This document shows positions 44,959 through 56,511 of a stretch of 64,000 bases of DNA, in pieces. This stretch comes from Kalmusia sp. IMI 367209. Its lineage: Eukaryota; Ascomycota; Dothideomycetes; Pleosporales; Didymosphaeriaceae. Position 1 is the first letter of the stretch. Each line of letters begins with the position of its first letter. The stretch is taken from contig JAPEUQ010000005.1 in the NCBI GenBank assembly GCA_027946365.1, positions 868,001 to 932,000 of the forward strand, given 5' to 3'. The notes under the pieces were generated by a model, which was not told the origin of the DNA, ran no database searches, and worked only from the letters and a program-made list of their open reading frames with translations. The translations under genes were made by a program, and so were the position numbers.

Positions 44959-47478
44959 TCAAATCCCGTTTTGCTGGGGAAACAAGATTCGGTCATACAG
45001 TTGTTCGTCATCCGGTGGAATGTGCATGTTGGGAGTTGCCAAGGAGCCGTAAGACAGGAAAGAAGATCCGACTAGTACCTCGACATGACCAGTCATCTGA
45101 GCAGGCCCGTGTTCCATAATCGAGGCTATTGGAAGGACTCCAGGATGTGACGCCTGTATCGGAACGCCGTGTCCATGACCGGCAAATGCCATTTCATCTC
45201 CCACCCACAGGTTTGACATGGGCAAGGAGAGCCGGTCCGCCACAAGTTCAAAGCATCCTAGAGCTACTCTGTACGCCCGCTTGGCCAGAGGATCATCCAT
45301 GGCACGCAGCCACCGAATGACCTTCATGCAATACTCGGCGAGCACGGTGTTATCTTGCCCGGTTACCGATGAATAGGAAAGAGATAAGAGAAGTACAGCA
45401 AGAACTTGCATTAGGTTGTGTACGATTGTCCACCAGGGCCCGAGTTCGTATATGAAGCGAGGATGAGGCTGGTCCGGAAGAAGGTCAATTTCCATTCTAG
45501 CCGCATCCACACATATGCCCGCCATACTTTGAGTGAAGCTCGTCGGAACAGTTGCTTCCGTACCGAATCTACCCAGACAAGGCCGAGTGAGAAGAATCTT
45601 AGCACTGCAGAGTTGGAAAGTCAATAGTATACGTTCACGAGAAAGGAAGCCGCTGGACGTGTCCATACTAGAACGACGCATTTGAAAATTAAACTCAACG
45701 GGAAGCCTTGTGGCCCAATTTTCAAGGCGCTGACTAAGTTTGATTATATCTTGTTGCAGCTCATCTGGAGAACGGAGCGCTGTTCCAACCGAGTAGAGCG
45801 ACGTCAAGATGCTCTGAGTGATGATTCCCATCTGCACAGTGGCCTTGAAATACGCACTAGCGTTTGCTCTTGGGACATAAAAGCTTCCAGGAGTTCTAGA
45901 CAGGTCTCTAACGCTCATAGGACAAGACAATGGGCGCTTGGATCCTACAGGAGAGGCACCCGATGCTGTAGTAGGCATCTGAGACGGGTACACGATGTCC
46001 ACATCGTCAGGTATTTGCTGCTCGCAGGACAGTTTTGGCAATGGGACAGAGCAGCAAGAATTGACGACTATACTAGGTCGACCAGTCGTAATGCTAATTT
46101 GTCGTTCAAGGTGGTAGAGGCTCCACCAAATAAGAATCATGACCTCGCGTTTGGAACCTGAGGCAGATGGATCTTCGTTCCGGACGTGTAAACCAAGTGC
46201 AATGGCAAAGCGGAGTGCCACGCCAACGGTTACCCATGCTCTACTTCCATTTAGCGTAACCATCTAGAGTTACAGAGTGAGTGGCTTACCGGCTTGCTTG
46301 TCCTGTTGAAAGGAAATAGAAGGCCAGGAGCCCAGCAACCTGGATTTGTGGTATATCTGGATGTTGTGTGAGGGTAGGCTCGTTCCATGCGAGTGTGCAT
46401 GCCCTCGCTTGGTAGGTGAGATGGTCTTGCTCGTCCGTCTGCCAACTAGTTTTAACCAAATGAGAGTATTTTGACCCTATGGCAAACACCAAGTTCAGGG
46501 TGGCTTGCCATTTCACGTTCAATTGCGGTGTTTTGCCGTGCCTCACTTTTTCGAAGGTTTTACGAAATTGGTCCTCAAACGAGTCGCGTGGGAGAATCGG
46601 AAAAGAGTCCTGGACTTTTTCCATATAATTGTGCAGCAGTTGCTCAGCCACATAAGATGCGGGAAGTTCGTATGGATTGGCTTCGTACTCTGGGTCGATG
46701 TTCTCATTGTCCAAGTAGAAGGTGACGGCGCTCACCTGCTCGTGGCTGGCTGGCCTTGCGGAAGAGCCTTGTTGCTCAGATGTGCTGTCATCGTCACCCC
46801 GCTCAAGAAGAAGAAAGCTCCGAAGCCATTGAACTTCTGAACTCTGTCCAACGAATCCCGTAGCCTGTGATATATTGCTTTGGTGTAAATCTTCATCGAT
46901 GAAGTCTAAGGACTCGATGTTAACATTCTCTAGACACTGAGGCATGGTCGTGGTCCCCTTCCAATCTCCGTCGTCGGTATTGTTGATGAGCGTTGCTGGA
47001 GCTGGACGGGTTTCAGACAGTTCCTCGTCGACCTGAGTTGTGTTAGCTAAAAAAAAAAACATGCGTTGGAAAGTGTCTTGTACGGCCTCTAGCAAGTCTC
47101 CTATGTGCGCACTGTCTTCTTCGCTGACATATTCACGCAACGATTTCAGTAGACTAGCCATCTGCACGCATCTTTCGGTCACGCTGATTTCGTTAGAGAA
47201 TGGCAAATACAGCAGATTCCAGAAGGTTGCACCGACGCCTTGAGGCGGTCCTTGCGAGTCAATATATATGTGCATTCTCGACCGGTGGACTCGCAGTGTT
47301 TGCATTGTGGAGCATCGCCTGTGCATTTGATCTTTTGGGCTCGGCAAGCCAAACACGCACGCGAAACTCGGCGGCGGTCTTTCGGGGGCTGTGGCTGATT
47401 CGTTCGTTGCAAGCGTGGAATCGCTACCTTCTTGGATCTTGTCGAAACATGTGATGGGCCGGCTGGGTTGGAAGACAT
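44959..47478 (-). CDS. Zn2Cys6 transcription factor with fungal-specific TF domain
   Basis: Exons 47478-47237, 47183-47084, 47032-46290 and 46240-44959 give 788 residues. The zinc cluster is classical: CLACRAQKIKC then TGDAPQCKHC then ESTGREC (CX2CX6CX6CX2CX6C), after a basic stretch RRRVSRA. A linker predicted to be acidic and disordered follows. The middle-homology domain (Pfam Fungal_trans type) starts near NPYELPASYVAEQLLHNYME and includes LNLVFAIGSKYSHL, HPDIPQIQVAGLLAFYFLS, and AWVTVGVALRFAIALGLHV with RNEDPSAS. Intron 47033-47083 is 51 nt, contains T11 and AGCTAAC, and is free of stops, so retention would add 17 residues. No co-regulated target cluster is obvious next to it. Confidence 0.88.
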
Positions 47479-49344
47479 CGTTGCGCAGTATTGCGTAAGA
47501 TCGGATGCCTTGTCTATAGAATCAACACGTCGGATTGTGGTTCTTGGAGGGGACGGGTCGTGGAAGCAGAGACAAGATGAGCCGGTCGAGAAGGCCCGGG
47601 TGGCAGGATCGCCACCAGTCTGATGTCGTATCACAGTGCCCAGGTGGTGATGCGAGAGATGACACAGCCTATCCGTCTGGCCTGAGTATATGGTACACTC
47701 GTCATTCCCAGATCCGGATGAGCGGTCCGAGCCAATCAGCATCCACGGGGTGTTCACTCAACTCGTCGCAGAATACCTAAGTGCTTGCGGAACGGCCCCC
47801 TTCGTATCTGGATTTTAGGCACGGGTGAGCATCAGTGTTATGGAAAGACGGCCACCTTCGCTCTAATGTCGAAGTACCGAGAGACGCGTCGAAATCGAAA
47901 CCCAGTCTCTGCTGGTTAGCATTAAACATTGTTCAGTTGTTTGTACCCAAGGACCGGTCTCCCGTGGTGTCTCTGACGAGTAATAAACCAGAACTGAGTG
48001 GACTGTCGAGAGTCTCATGTCTTTGCAATAGGTCAAGCACGGAAAAAGGCAATTCAACCTCAGCCTTGGGGGAACAAATTATCCCAACTTTACAGAAGGT
48101 GTGGGTCCAGTTCGTGCCTTTGTGGGCCTGCCCGTTCTTACTTCCACGCGACCTTTTCCATCAGCTCTTATCGCGATGCTTTGGGCCGTCTTCTTGCACA
48201 TCTTCTCGCCATCTTCTCGCCATCGTCGATTTTGCCACTTTCCAGGAGCGTGTAACGCGTGATCGGTGAAGGGTGACGGGCAGTCTGCAACTCATTCGTG
48301 TTCGCAGGGGATAAATGCTAGCGGCAGAGCACCTAATAGCCTATCAACATACTATCCTCACGTCTGGCCCGCGTCGTGCTCATTAGCCATGGATTAGCAA
48401 TACCTAACAATGAGGCAGCTATGCAGATCTGCACCCATCGCTAGTGCTGTGTAAATCTGCGAAAGCGTCACGGTTCCGACAGGCAAGAGATACAAGTCCA
48501 TAAGGCAATCCTAGCGGCCGAGCCGCCAAAGGATCACAAGACTTGAACGCCTAGCAGAATCATCATATAGGTGAACTCTGGACAACATTGATTACATACG
48601 TGCGCGGCAAGGGCTTTTCCGTAGCTTTGCCACGTGCTTCGCATGTTTGAGTTAGAATATCTGAGCGGGACCAAAGGGGCGGGATACGCTAAGGCTAAAT
48701 TAGGGGTATAGGCTTTAACTTGGTACGTCGGGACAGGGTCTTAGGTAGAGTCAAGCCAATTGGTGGTGCAAGAAAAGGTAATTTAGCTGATCATACAGCT
48801 GATTGTTGCGTCCCTACACGACTATAGAGCTTCGAATCCTAGCTGGAAACTATGACGTACTACTAAACGGCTATGATGCTCTTCGTTATAAGGCTCTCAA
48901 CTTCCGTTATGTAAGGCTGGGTGCGACGCCCAGAAATGCTCAACTAGAGGATTGTCTTGCATCTTAGCTGATTCCTAATGCTCTGAGTACAGACGTATTA
49001 TATTCCATGAGTTTCTATAAAGCTGCGTTGCTCTATATCAGCACCAGGACTCTAATTAAGCTTGAGGCTAGGCCGACCATGTAAAGGTCTATCTATGCTT
49101 GAGTCAGAGACGTCAATGCTGCCCTCGAAACCATAGGTAGAATCCGTAGGGTTGAACACTCACGAATGTTTTCGTCTTGTACACTCGAAGCGGTCTTCGA
49201 TTGTCTCTATTGTCTACGGCGTCATCAGATTCATAGAGAGATGCTTGCTAGACACAAGGTGAAACAACCTGGTCATGCTCTGGCGATAGTGTAGTCGAAA
49301 GCGAGGCTCTAAACGTTCAGTGGTTTCTTCCCGTCTTTCCAGTA
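47479..49344. other. Gene-free region, about 1.9 kb, with degenerate coding-like stretch
   Basis: From about 48860 to 49150 the plus strand reads like protein (LLNGYDALRYKALNFRYVRL then TLIKLEARP) but is cut by several stops, suggesting a decayed gene or element. Not identified. The rest shows nothing. Confidence 0.4.
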
Positions 49345-50082
49345 TCATACGCCCATGCGTTCCGAAAGAGGGACATTTCCCCGTCGAGATGACCCGGACG
49401 TGAACGTCCCATCAACTACCGGTAGAATATCCTCCCCTTCTCCCAAAGCGCTGTCGCTGAAGCTGTCCTCTACTGTGACCAAATTCCTTGATCCCGATTT
49501 CCACTTCGGTGTCTCTCCGTTGTTGGCTCTGCCTACACCCATTTCCCTCCATCTCTTCGGTGGCTTGACACCCAGCTCTACCAAGTTCGTCCATATCTGT
49601 TCGCCACGCTTGTCCCACCTCCTTAGCCTGTCTTCCTGTTCCTCGTCCGATGGCCGCCACTTGCTCTTTAGTATGCGTTTTATAGCCTCCGGTGAGACTT
49701 TGAAGTGCTGCGCGAGAACGGGAGTAGTGAATCTGTCTGGTTGTGTCTTGTTGAGATGGCGGATGCCTTCCATAGTATCGGGCGAAAGCTTTTTGCGAGG
49801 GTTCCAGGCTTCACCATTGAGCTTCTGTTTCGAGACCTCTTTCTCAATTTGCCATGATGGCCGTTCTTTCTCTACCTCTTTTATTTTCTGTGGCTTGTTC
49901 GTCGCGAAAGGTTTCACGTTATCTTTGAATGCTAGATCCGACTGGAGCCGATAGGAGGCAGGGACGCTCGAAGACGGAGCAGGGCGAACGCGCCTTGCGC
50001 TAGAAAAGGATGTACTTCCGAAACCGTTGAATGAGCGAAAGGATAGACTTGAAGTCCTTCGAGAACAAGCGTGGCAACTCAT
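49345..50082 (-). CDS. RRG9: Required for respiratory growth protein 9, mitochondrial
   Basis: A single exon of 245 codons. The N-terminus (MSCHACSRRTSSLSFRSF) is Arg/Ser-rich without acids, as in mitochondrial presequences. The centre carries the RRG9/neugrin signature WNPRKKLSPDTMEGIRHLNK then FTTPVLAQHFKVSPEAIKRI and LKSKWRP, which resembles a helix-turn-helix. Yeast RRG9 is needed for respiratory growth and mitochondrial genome maintenance; the neugrin branch is linked to mitoribosomal rRNA. Divergent from the mpaB-like gene. Confidence 0.85.
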   Translation of the reverse strand: MSCHACSRRTSSLSFRSFNGFGSTSFSSARRVRPAPSSSVPASYRLQSDLAFKDNVKPFATNKPQKIKEVEKERPSWQIEKEVSKQKLNGEAWNPRKKLSPDTMEGIRHLNKTQPDRFTTPVLAQHFKVSPEAIKRILKSKWRPSDEEQEDRLRRWDKRGEQIWTNLVELGVKPPKRWREMGVGRANNGETPKWKSGSRNLVTVEDSFSDSALGEGEDILPVVDGTFTSGSSRRGNVPLSERMGV

Positions 50083-50513
50083 GTTGGGTTGGTGTTAAGA
50101 AATGGGGCCTCACATTGCTCAACGTGCTGTGGTCGGATCTTTTCTCGCACGAACCACCATTTACGCCACTTCAGCCACATGTCTCCAGCCACAACCTTGC
50201 GGAACATGATGTCACACAGCGCCTCGCAACATCCATCACAAGCTTCTTGCATTCGCCTCCGAGGCATATATCTCATTATAGTCGGCCCGGCAAATGCATC
50301 TCTCGAACGATGAGAGTCAGTTTGATTGCTCATCGGAACGGGCGACACCAAAGCCGATGTTCACGCTTGGTCCGGGCTCCTCGGTAGCATATGACTGGTG
50401 ACGGTTAGACTGAAATGCTTGCACAGAGGCGCGGGCTCTTTTTCGACCTCTGTCCTAACTACGATTCAATTCACTAGCTCTCTCTTTCCTCCATTTGTTA
50501 AAGTCTCTTTAAC
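50083..50513. promoter_or_regulatory. Divergent promoter between RRG9 and the mpaB-like gene
   Basis: 431 bases with outward-facing starts. A CT-rich leader at 50476-50512 precedes ATG 50514. Confidence 0.5.
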
Positions 50514-52003
50514 ATGGCTTTCCCCAATCCCTTCCGCCGACGAACTGAGAATACTAGATAGTAAGGTGTAGCGAGTCATGCTTTGTCGAACACCTCGCTA
50601 ATTAGTCCAGTTGCTGGGGGTACGAGTTTGAATGGACAGAAGGTCACCTTACCCAAGAGGAGTCCAGAACACTCAAACACTCTTATGATGTTCTTGGAGA
50701 AGAGTGTCTTAATCGACTCAATGAGATTTCACCGCCACCTAAAGGCGGGCTTCCGCGGAGAGAAGACGCGCTGCCATCTACTGTGATAGGTGCGCACGAG
50801 GAAAGGAAAGAAGAGTTGCCACTTCCACAGCGTGATCTGTATACTCTCTTGAGAGATAACCATGCATCTGATCCTAAACTTCATGAGCTTTGGGAAGAGG
50901 TGAATGTTGTCCCGCCATGGGTGGATTGGGCGCAGATAGAGAGAGGCCAGAACGTTTTCTATCGCTACGGTGGGCCGGCATTGACTGGACTGACTTATCA
51001 GTCTTTGCTCGGAGGTATGGGCGCTGCTCGAGTAGTAGAGACCTTGGCAAGGACAGGAGGCTTCTCAACGAAAGTGGCGCGGCGGAGACTTTTCGAAACA
51101 ACACAGCACATCCTCCAGTGCACCAAATCTTTGGATTCAATCAAGCCTGGAGGCGCTGGATGGGCTTCGTCAATTCGTGTTCGTCTCCTCCATGCCGCCG
51201 TCCGCCAACGCATTATGAAGCTCGCAAAGCAACGCCCAGGTTACTACAATCTAGAGGAATGGGGAGTTCCAGTCAACGACCTCGACCAGATAGGCACAAT
51301 TGGTACCTTTTGCGCGACTTTGATATGGCTCAGCTTTCCACGTCAAGGCATTTTCCTCCGCGAACAGGAAAAGGTGGATTACGTCGCGCTCTGGAGGTAT
51401 ATCGGGTATATTCTCGGTACTCCAACGGAGCACTTGGAGACTCCCGCAAAGGCAAAAGCTATCATGGAGTCTCTTCTCTACAACGAAGTCCACCCTTCAG
51501 AGATGTCAAAGGTGCTTGCTAATAACATCATCCACTCACTCGAAGGTCAGCCACCTACTTACGTCTCGCCTGACATGCTCATTGCTAGCGCGCGTTGGCT
51601 TAATGGCAATGACCTCGCCGATAAGCTTGGTCTTCCGCGCGTATCTTTCTATTACTGGTCCCTCATGGCCGGCCAGTGCCTGTTTTTCATGGGTCTATGC
51701 TACTTTTACCGCACCTTTTCAGGACTAGATCATGGACATGTTGAGCGGCTCAAGCGCATTTTCTACACCGTCATTGTGGATACGAAGTATGGACTTGCTG
51801 GAACGGAGACGGTGTTTGACTTCAAATACGTGCCAGAGTACGATACGGTGACAGAAATGGGAAAGCCGAGGGAAATTAGGTTGAAGGGCTCAAATGTAGA
51901 GGCGAGAAATTTGAGAGCATTGGCAATATTTTTAGGCATCGTAGGGCTCGGTGCGGTGGTAGGAATCATGGTTGCTTCGAGCTTGGTGGCCAAGGTATGG
52001 TAG
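50514..52003 (+). CDS. mpaB-like (DUF2236) ER-bound oxygenase-family protein
   Basis: Exon 1 (50514-50560) encodes MAFPNPFRRRTENTR, then a 50-nt intron (CGCTAATTAGTCCAG end), then exon 2 (50611-52003), giving about 479 residues. The join creates YCWGYEFEWTEGHLT, a conserved opening of this family. The catalytic-type domain includes VPPWVDWAQIERGQNVFYRY, ALTGLTYQSLLGG, ETLARTGGFSTKVARRRLFE, and DQIGTIGTFCATLIWL. It is homologous to latex-clearing protein and to the mycophenolic-acid enzyme mpaB. A C-terminal hydrophobic helix (AIFLGIVGLGAVVGIMVASS) suggests membrane anchoring, probably ER. Substrate unknown, and no biosynthetic cluster is visible around it. Confidence 0.83.
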
Positions 52004-52323
52004 GTATTTCACCCTATCCCGGTGGAGATATTGTCTATGATTGGGGCTGCAAGCACGTTCACGTTTTGATAGCGGGGAAACTTAGTTGATGACTTTGTAC
52101 GACTTTCCTATTTCACTTACTTTGTGAAGCGCCTTTATTAATAGTCAATCGCTCTCCTTCACTTAGGATAATCATAGTACGCTCATAGGGCCCTTAGACT
52201 ATACCCTTTATGTGCACACTTTACCTCAGCCCAGCCTATATAAAGCCCTCTGCTTGAATCTCGCTCCGCCCCTACTATACATAACGCAAGATCTACAAAT
52301 CTGGCAAGACTTCAACTACAGCC
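52004..52323. other. Intergenic region with the promoter of the CCCH gene
   Basis: 320 bases. Holds a TATA box (next entry) and a CA-rich leader. Confidence 0.5.
52237..52244 (+). promoter_or_regulatory. TATA box (TATATAAA)
   Basis: A perfect TATATAAA lies 80 bases before ATG 52324, at a suitable distance for initiation in the CT/CA-rich leader. Confidence 0.6.
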
Positions 52324-53640
52324 ATGGTATCAGTCTCAGACACACAAGACCTACCCAATAGAAGCGACTTAGATCACTGTGCTAGTATTCTCTTCGCGCG
52401 CTACGGCAGTATATGTGGCTGTCCGCAGCTTTGGAGCACACTCGCCGACAATCAAGACATAGGTTCTTTTCATATTGCGCATCTGCAAGACAGTGGGTTT
52501 CACTGCCCGTACGCAGATACTCCACCAAGTCGTTTCAACGGCATGCTCACCCCCGTCTCAGACTCCCACCGCTCCAGTCTGCACCCTGCAACAATCATGT
52601 CCGCAGTACCAGCTTCTCTCCTCCCTTCACCGCCCCATTCTTTCCGCGCCTCGACTTCGGATCACCATCAAGTTCCGTACAGTACGGAGCGCAAAGAAGT
52701 AAGGGAGACATGTATCTTCTGGTATCACGGCACGTGCCGACGTGGACCAGATTGCGAACGCGCACACGAAACAAATATCAACTGGCCTGTTTCACTGCCA
52801 CCAGGGTATGTGCATAATAGGGTGTGCGAGCTGAGATTCTGTCCGCTGCGCACAGATCTTTTGGAGATGATGCAGAAGTATTATCCTCTCAAACAGCGAG
52901 GAAGGGAGAAGACCGTTGCGCAAGAGGTGGATGGAGCGAAGAATCAACCCGAACGAGATGCTGAGCATGCATCTGCCGTCGTAGTTGAAAGCTCTGATGA
53001 TGGGAGTTTGAGTGATTCGGACTCCGAGTCAGATTCAGAGCCTAGCGACGATTCCAGCGCTGATTCTAGCGACGGGCATGTTGCGAACTTGACGCCGGCC
53101 ATTTCGAGCGATGTCGTGGAGATGGTCTCCTCATCAACGTCCTTACTCATTACCACGCGGTCTGTATCGCCGCATGGTTTCATCAACGAAGTACAACCAT
53201 TGATATCCATCAGCCACGCCGGCACACGAGGTCGCAAGCGGGGCTCCGCACTTCACCCCGACAACGGCACAGTCAACAAGCGATCTCGCCTGCTTGCTCC
53301 AAACAGAAACACCTCACCAGTGCCCAAAAGAACCCTCACCGTCCCCGTCACTCCATCAGCAGGCGTGAACCGGTGTCCCGCTCCCCGCTCGCCACCACAG
53401 GGACCTAAAGCCGCTACTGAACGTTCTGGCATCTGTTTCTTCTGGTACCACCAAGGTTATTGCAAGCCTAGGTGTGGCAAGGATGGAAATACACTGGTTT
53501 GCAAGTTCTTGCATAAGATGGAGCCTGGAGAGAAGGTTAGTTGTCCGCCAAATATCAGGCACCATGACCTGATGTGTGCGCTACCGCTATGCCCGATAGC
53601 TGAGGCTAGAAAGCCTGATAAGTTGGTGGACTGTGAGTAG
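52324..53640 (+). CDS. CCCH zinc-finger protein with two finger modules
   Basis: A single exon of 438 codons. Finger 1 (about residues 133-155) is C-IFWYHGT-C-RRGPD-C-ERA-H. Finger 2 (about 378-406) reads CFFWYHQGYCKPRCGK then CKFLH, with an enlarged loop. Each finger is followed by a similar tail with PP, a His, and a Cys pair (RVCELRFCPLRTD and LMCALPLCPIAEA), so the whole module looks duplicated. Between them lies an acidic Ser/Asp run (SDSDSESDSEPSDDSS) and a basic NLS-like RGRKRG. RNA binding is inferred from the CCCH class. No close named family recognised. Confidence 0.78.
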   Translation: MVSVSDTQDLPNRSDLDHCASILFARYGSICGCPQLWSTLADNQDIGSFHIAHLQDSGFHCPYADTPPSRFNGMLTPVSDSHRSSLHPATIMSAVPASLLPSPPHSFRASTSDHHQVPYSTERKEVRETCIFWYHGTCRRGPDCERAHETNINWPVSLPPGYVHNRVCELRFCPLRTDLLEMMQKYYPLKQRGREKTVAQEVDGAKNQPERDAEHASAVVVESSDDGSLSDSDSESDSEPSDDSSADSSDGHVANLTPAISSDVVEMVSSSTSLLITTRSVSPHGFINEVQPLISISHAGTRGRKRGSALHPDNGTVNKRSRLLAPNRNTSPVPKRTLTVPVTPSAGVNRCPAPRSPPQGPKAATERSGICFFWYHQGYCKPRCGKDGNTLVCKFLHKMEPGEKVSCPPNIRHHDLMCALPLCPIAEARKPDKLVDCE

Positions 53641-53950
53641 TGACGCTGATGATACGAGTCAGGCATTTGCAGAGTTTTGAGTAGTGCCTATGTATATCGC
53701 CACATCCCCTGGGCTGAGCAATCTCTTGAGCGATGACGTCTAGTAGTTTAAGGAACGCCTGATCGCTTAATAGCAGCAGTAATTCCAGGGTACACAATAC
53801 ATGTGAGGAGTGGGTCAGTGAGTCGAGTTATCAGGTGGTGCATCAGAAGGGTTTGGGTTGTTTTGGTCAAAACATAAATCATTGATTTGACAGTCAAGCA
53901 TGGGGTAAGCGGCGTAGACTGGGTATAACTACGACTTAATATCTTCCAAC
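53641..53950. other. Intergenic region between convergent 3' ends
   Basis: 310 bases, AT-richer. Nothing recognised. Confidence 0.5.
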
Positions 53951-55055
53951 TCACCAAACATATGGCTTGTTTTCGTACGTCCAAAACGTCCCGCTGTGCT
54001 GGATGCCTTTACTCTGAATCACATCTATCATCTTGCGTACTGACTCTTCGGGGGTGATGATGCCCTGCACCTCCCATGTGACATTGATATTCGCCATATC
54101 CCTGGATCTCGGTCAGTTTTCTATCGCACGGGATCTCAGAATACATACGTTGCGACCTCTCCTGGGTGCATAGCTAATATTATAGTGTCGTCGTCTTTTC
54201 GCTTCAGCTCTGCCGCCATGTGTCGTATCGCCATGTTCAGAGCGGATTTTGAAGCTGCATAGGCTGCGAAGCCATCTTCCATTTCGCGGAAATTGCCGTG
54301 CGAGCCCGAGTCACTGGACATGAAGGTGATGGTCCCGATGGGTATGTTTGTTTGCAGCAGTTTCTGGGCGCAAATTATGGGCCCGATGGTGTTGGTGTGG
54401 AGATGGAAGGCGAACTCATCGAAGGAGCTGGGTGTGGGTCAGCATGCCTCCAGGCTCATGATGGTCGATGCAACTGAGGTGAGTGTTGACAGGGGGTACA
54501 CAACGGCGTATTGACAGCGGGGAGCAGAGCTGAGCAAAGCAGGGCATGTACATGTGAAGCGTACCATGGATGATCACGGGAGGACGTACAGTTCAGTGGC
54601 TCTCTGCCCAGATTAGCGCAGGCCCTTGAGACAGAGTCATGACGTGCACGGCTTACATTGGGGTATCGCAGGACGCCTGCGTTGATGACTACATAATCTA
54701 TCTTGAGGTTCCGGATGGCCATGAGCTGGGCGACGAATTTCTGATGCCGGTTAGCCCATGCATGCCGCCTCTGACGTAACGGCACAAGAATGCCTGCGAT
54801 TCGGCCACGTACGATAATACTATCCTCACTAAGTATATCACAGATGTACATTTGACAGCGGCCATGGTCACTGCCCGCCTGGCCCCACAGCCCGGACGCA
54901 TGCGAGGCCCAGGGCTCTCGCACGGTCGCGAGGATGCGTTCGTCGCGTTGCAGAAGCTGGCGCACGAATTCGAGGCCGATGCCTCTGCTTGCACCGAGAA
55001 CGAGCCAGGTTGTAGATTCTCGATCCGCGTAGAGTACATCCGGGATTTGATTCAT
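53951..55055 (-). CDS. Short-chain dehydrogenase/reductase
   Basis: Five exons: 55055-54813, 54740-54657, 54603-54590 (14 nt), 54427-54149 and 54101-53951. Phases close to 256 residues. The Rossmann nucleotide site is LVLGASRGIGLEF near residue 20. DYVVINAGVLRYPN is the NAG motif. FMSSDSGSHG gives the catalytic Ser region, and YAASKSALN the YxxxK pair. The 14-nt exon supplies RATEL between the NAG strand and SFDEFAFHLHTNTIGP. The C-terminus SGTFWTYENKPYVW is usual for fungal CsgA-like SDRs. Intron 54741-54812 is 72 nt and stop-free. NAD(P)-dependent oxidoreduction of an unknown carbonyl or alcohol. Confidence 0.87.
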
Positions 55056-55788
55056 GCTGTGGCGCAAGGGGCTGGTGCAAATGGGACAGCGCGCAGACCG
55101 AGGTAGTTGGTACCGTAGGCTGAATGGTCGAGAAAAGGCAGTCTGGTGTATTCGCCGGTTCTTAGCCGAGTGCAGAGGTGAGTAACCGCGTAACGGGCTG
55201 GACCGCAGACGGCGCGCGCGCATGTGTAATGCCACAATGTGTAATTCGCATGTCACGAGCACGAGAGCACAAAACCTTGGAACTGGGAAGGGCGTGAGCG
55301 GCGAAGCTGGCGGGCCCGGACTGCGACGACAAGACACTGCATACAGCAGGTGTTGCGCCGGCCGCTCATGTTTGCTTTTCCTGCTCTGCGACGAGGCTCC
55401 GCCGAACACCCATCAGGCAAGGGGGAGGCCACTCATCGAAGGCCGTGGTGGATAGGCAAAAACAAGAACGGAGCTCTCGACGGGAGCGCGTTCAGCATTT
55501 TCGGGGTCTGGTCCACAGAGCGAATTGTTGCCATGGAGCCCGGCTTTGCCCGACGAAATCTTTGTAAACGCGGCCTGCTGATTGGTGGAAGGCGCCACGC
55601 GCTGGGTCCCCTGGGGGCACGCGGCTCAGCCCACGTGACCAGAGATGACGATCTAAAACTTTCCTTCCTCCTGCTTTCCGATCAGCTTTTTCCTTCTCCC
55701 ATCCCACACTCGACACAACCACCGCATCCATATTCCAACCCATTCCTACCTTTCACACAGCTACTTTAGCTTTCTCTCTCTATACACA
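55056..55788. promoter_or_regulatory. Divergent promoter region between the SDR gene and CYC1
   Basis: 733 bases. The cytochrome c side has an ATTGG (inverted CCAAT, possible HAP-complex site) at 55581 and a CACGTGA E-box (Cbf1/bHLH-type) at 55632. A CT-rich leader runs up to ATG 55789. The HAP link to respiratory genes is established in yeasts; use of this site is inference. Confidence 0.45.
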
Positions 55789-56511
55789 ATGGGTTTCGAA
55801 GCCGGTACGTCCTACACAGATGCCGCCCACGTCATTCAGCTGCCCGGATCGCCACGTCTCTCCCTCAGTCATTGAGCCCGCCCGCCGCATCGGATACCGT
55901 CTTGGAGAGCGAGAAGTGCCTGAGTACGCAATCTTGCACTACCTCGACGGCTCCCGGGGTCGCTATCGCCAGATGGCAGCTTTGCGCTCGGTTTCCGGTT
56001 GAGACAGGCGCAACGGCCACTACGACGCGGCACATGCATGTTCCATCACGACGACTGCTGACGCATCTTCACAGGCGATGCTAAGAAGGGTGCCAACCTT
56101 TTCAAGGTACGACATGCCCTGCTCCGCCTTCAATGGCTTCTCCGGCATCCCCGGTCGTTTCATCCAGGGCCTAACAGCTAGCAGACGCGATGCGCGCAGT
56201 GCCACACCCTGAAGGAGGGCGAGGGTAACAAGATCGGTCCCAACCTACACGGTCTCTTCGGCCGCAAGTCTGGCCAGGTCGAGGGCTTCTCCTACACCGA
56301 CGCCAACAAGCAGAAGGGCGTAGAATGGGGCAATGACACCCTGGTATGGTCACCCATATTGCTTCCACGATATGCTGCTAACGTAACCTAGTTTGAGTAC
56401 CTAGAGAACCCCAAGAAGTACATTCCGGGTACCAAGATGGCCTTCGGCGGCCTGAAGAAGCCCAAGGACCGAAACGACCTCATCACCTTCCTCCAGAACG
56501 AGACCAAGTAA
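55789..56511 (+). CDS. CYC1: Cytochrome c
   Basis: Four exons (55789-55804, 56075-56106, 56185-56343, 56392-56511) give 108 residues. Intron 1 is 270 nt, longer than most here. The heme attachment site is CAQCH in the stretch [40 protein letters not shown] follows. The sixth-ligand Met lies in [14 protein letters not shown], and the C-terminal helix is [10 protein letters not shown]. It shuttles electrons from complex III to complex IV in the intermembrane space. Every landmark of fungal cytochrome c is present, with no presequence as expected. Confidence 0.97.

Noticed and set aside
48820..48850. GCTTCGAATCC resembling a tRNA T-arm
   Set aside because: No acceptor stem, D-arm or anticodon arm could be found at suitable distances.
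49355..49954. A 199-codon plus-strand frame
   Set aside because: Exact antisense of RRG9, whose minus-strand signature is clear.
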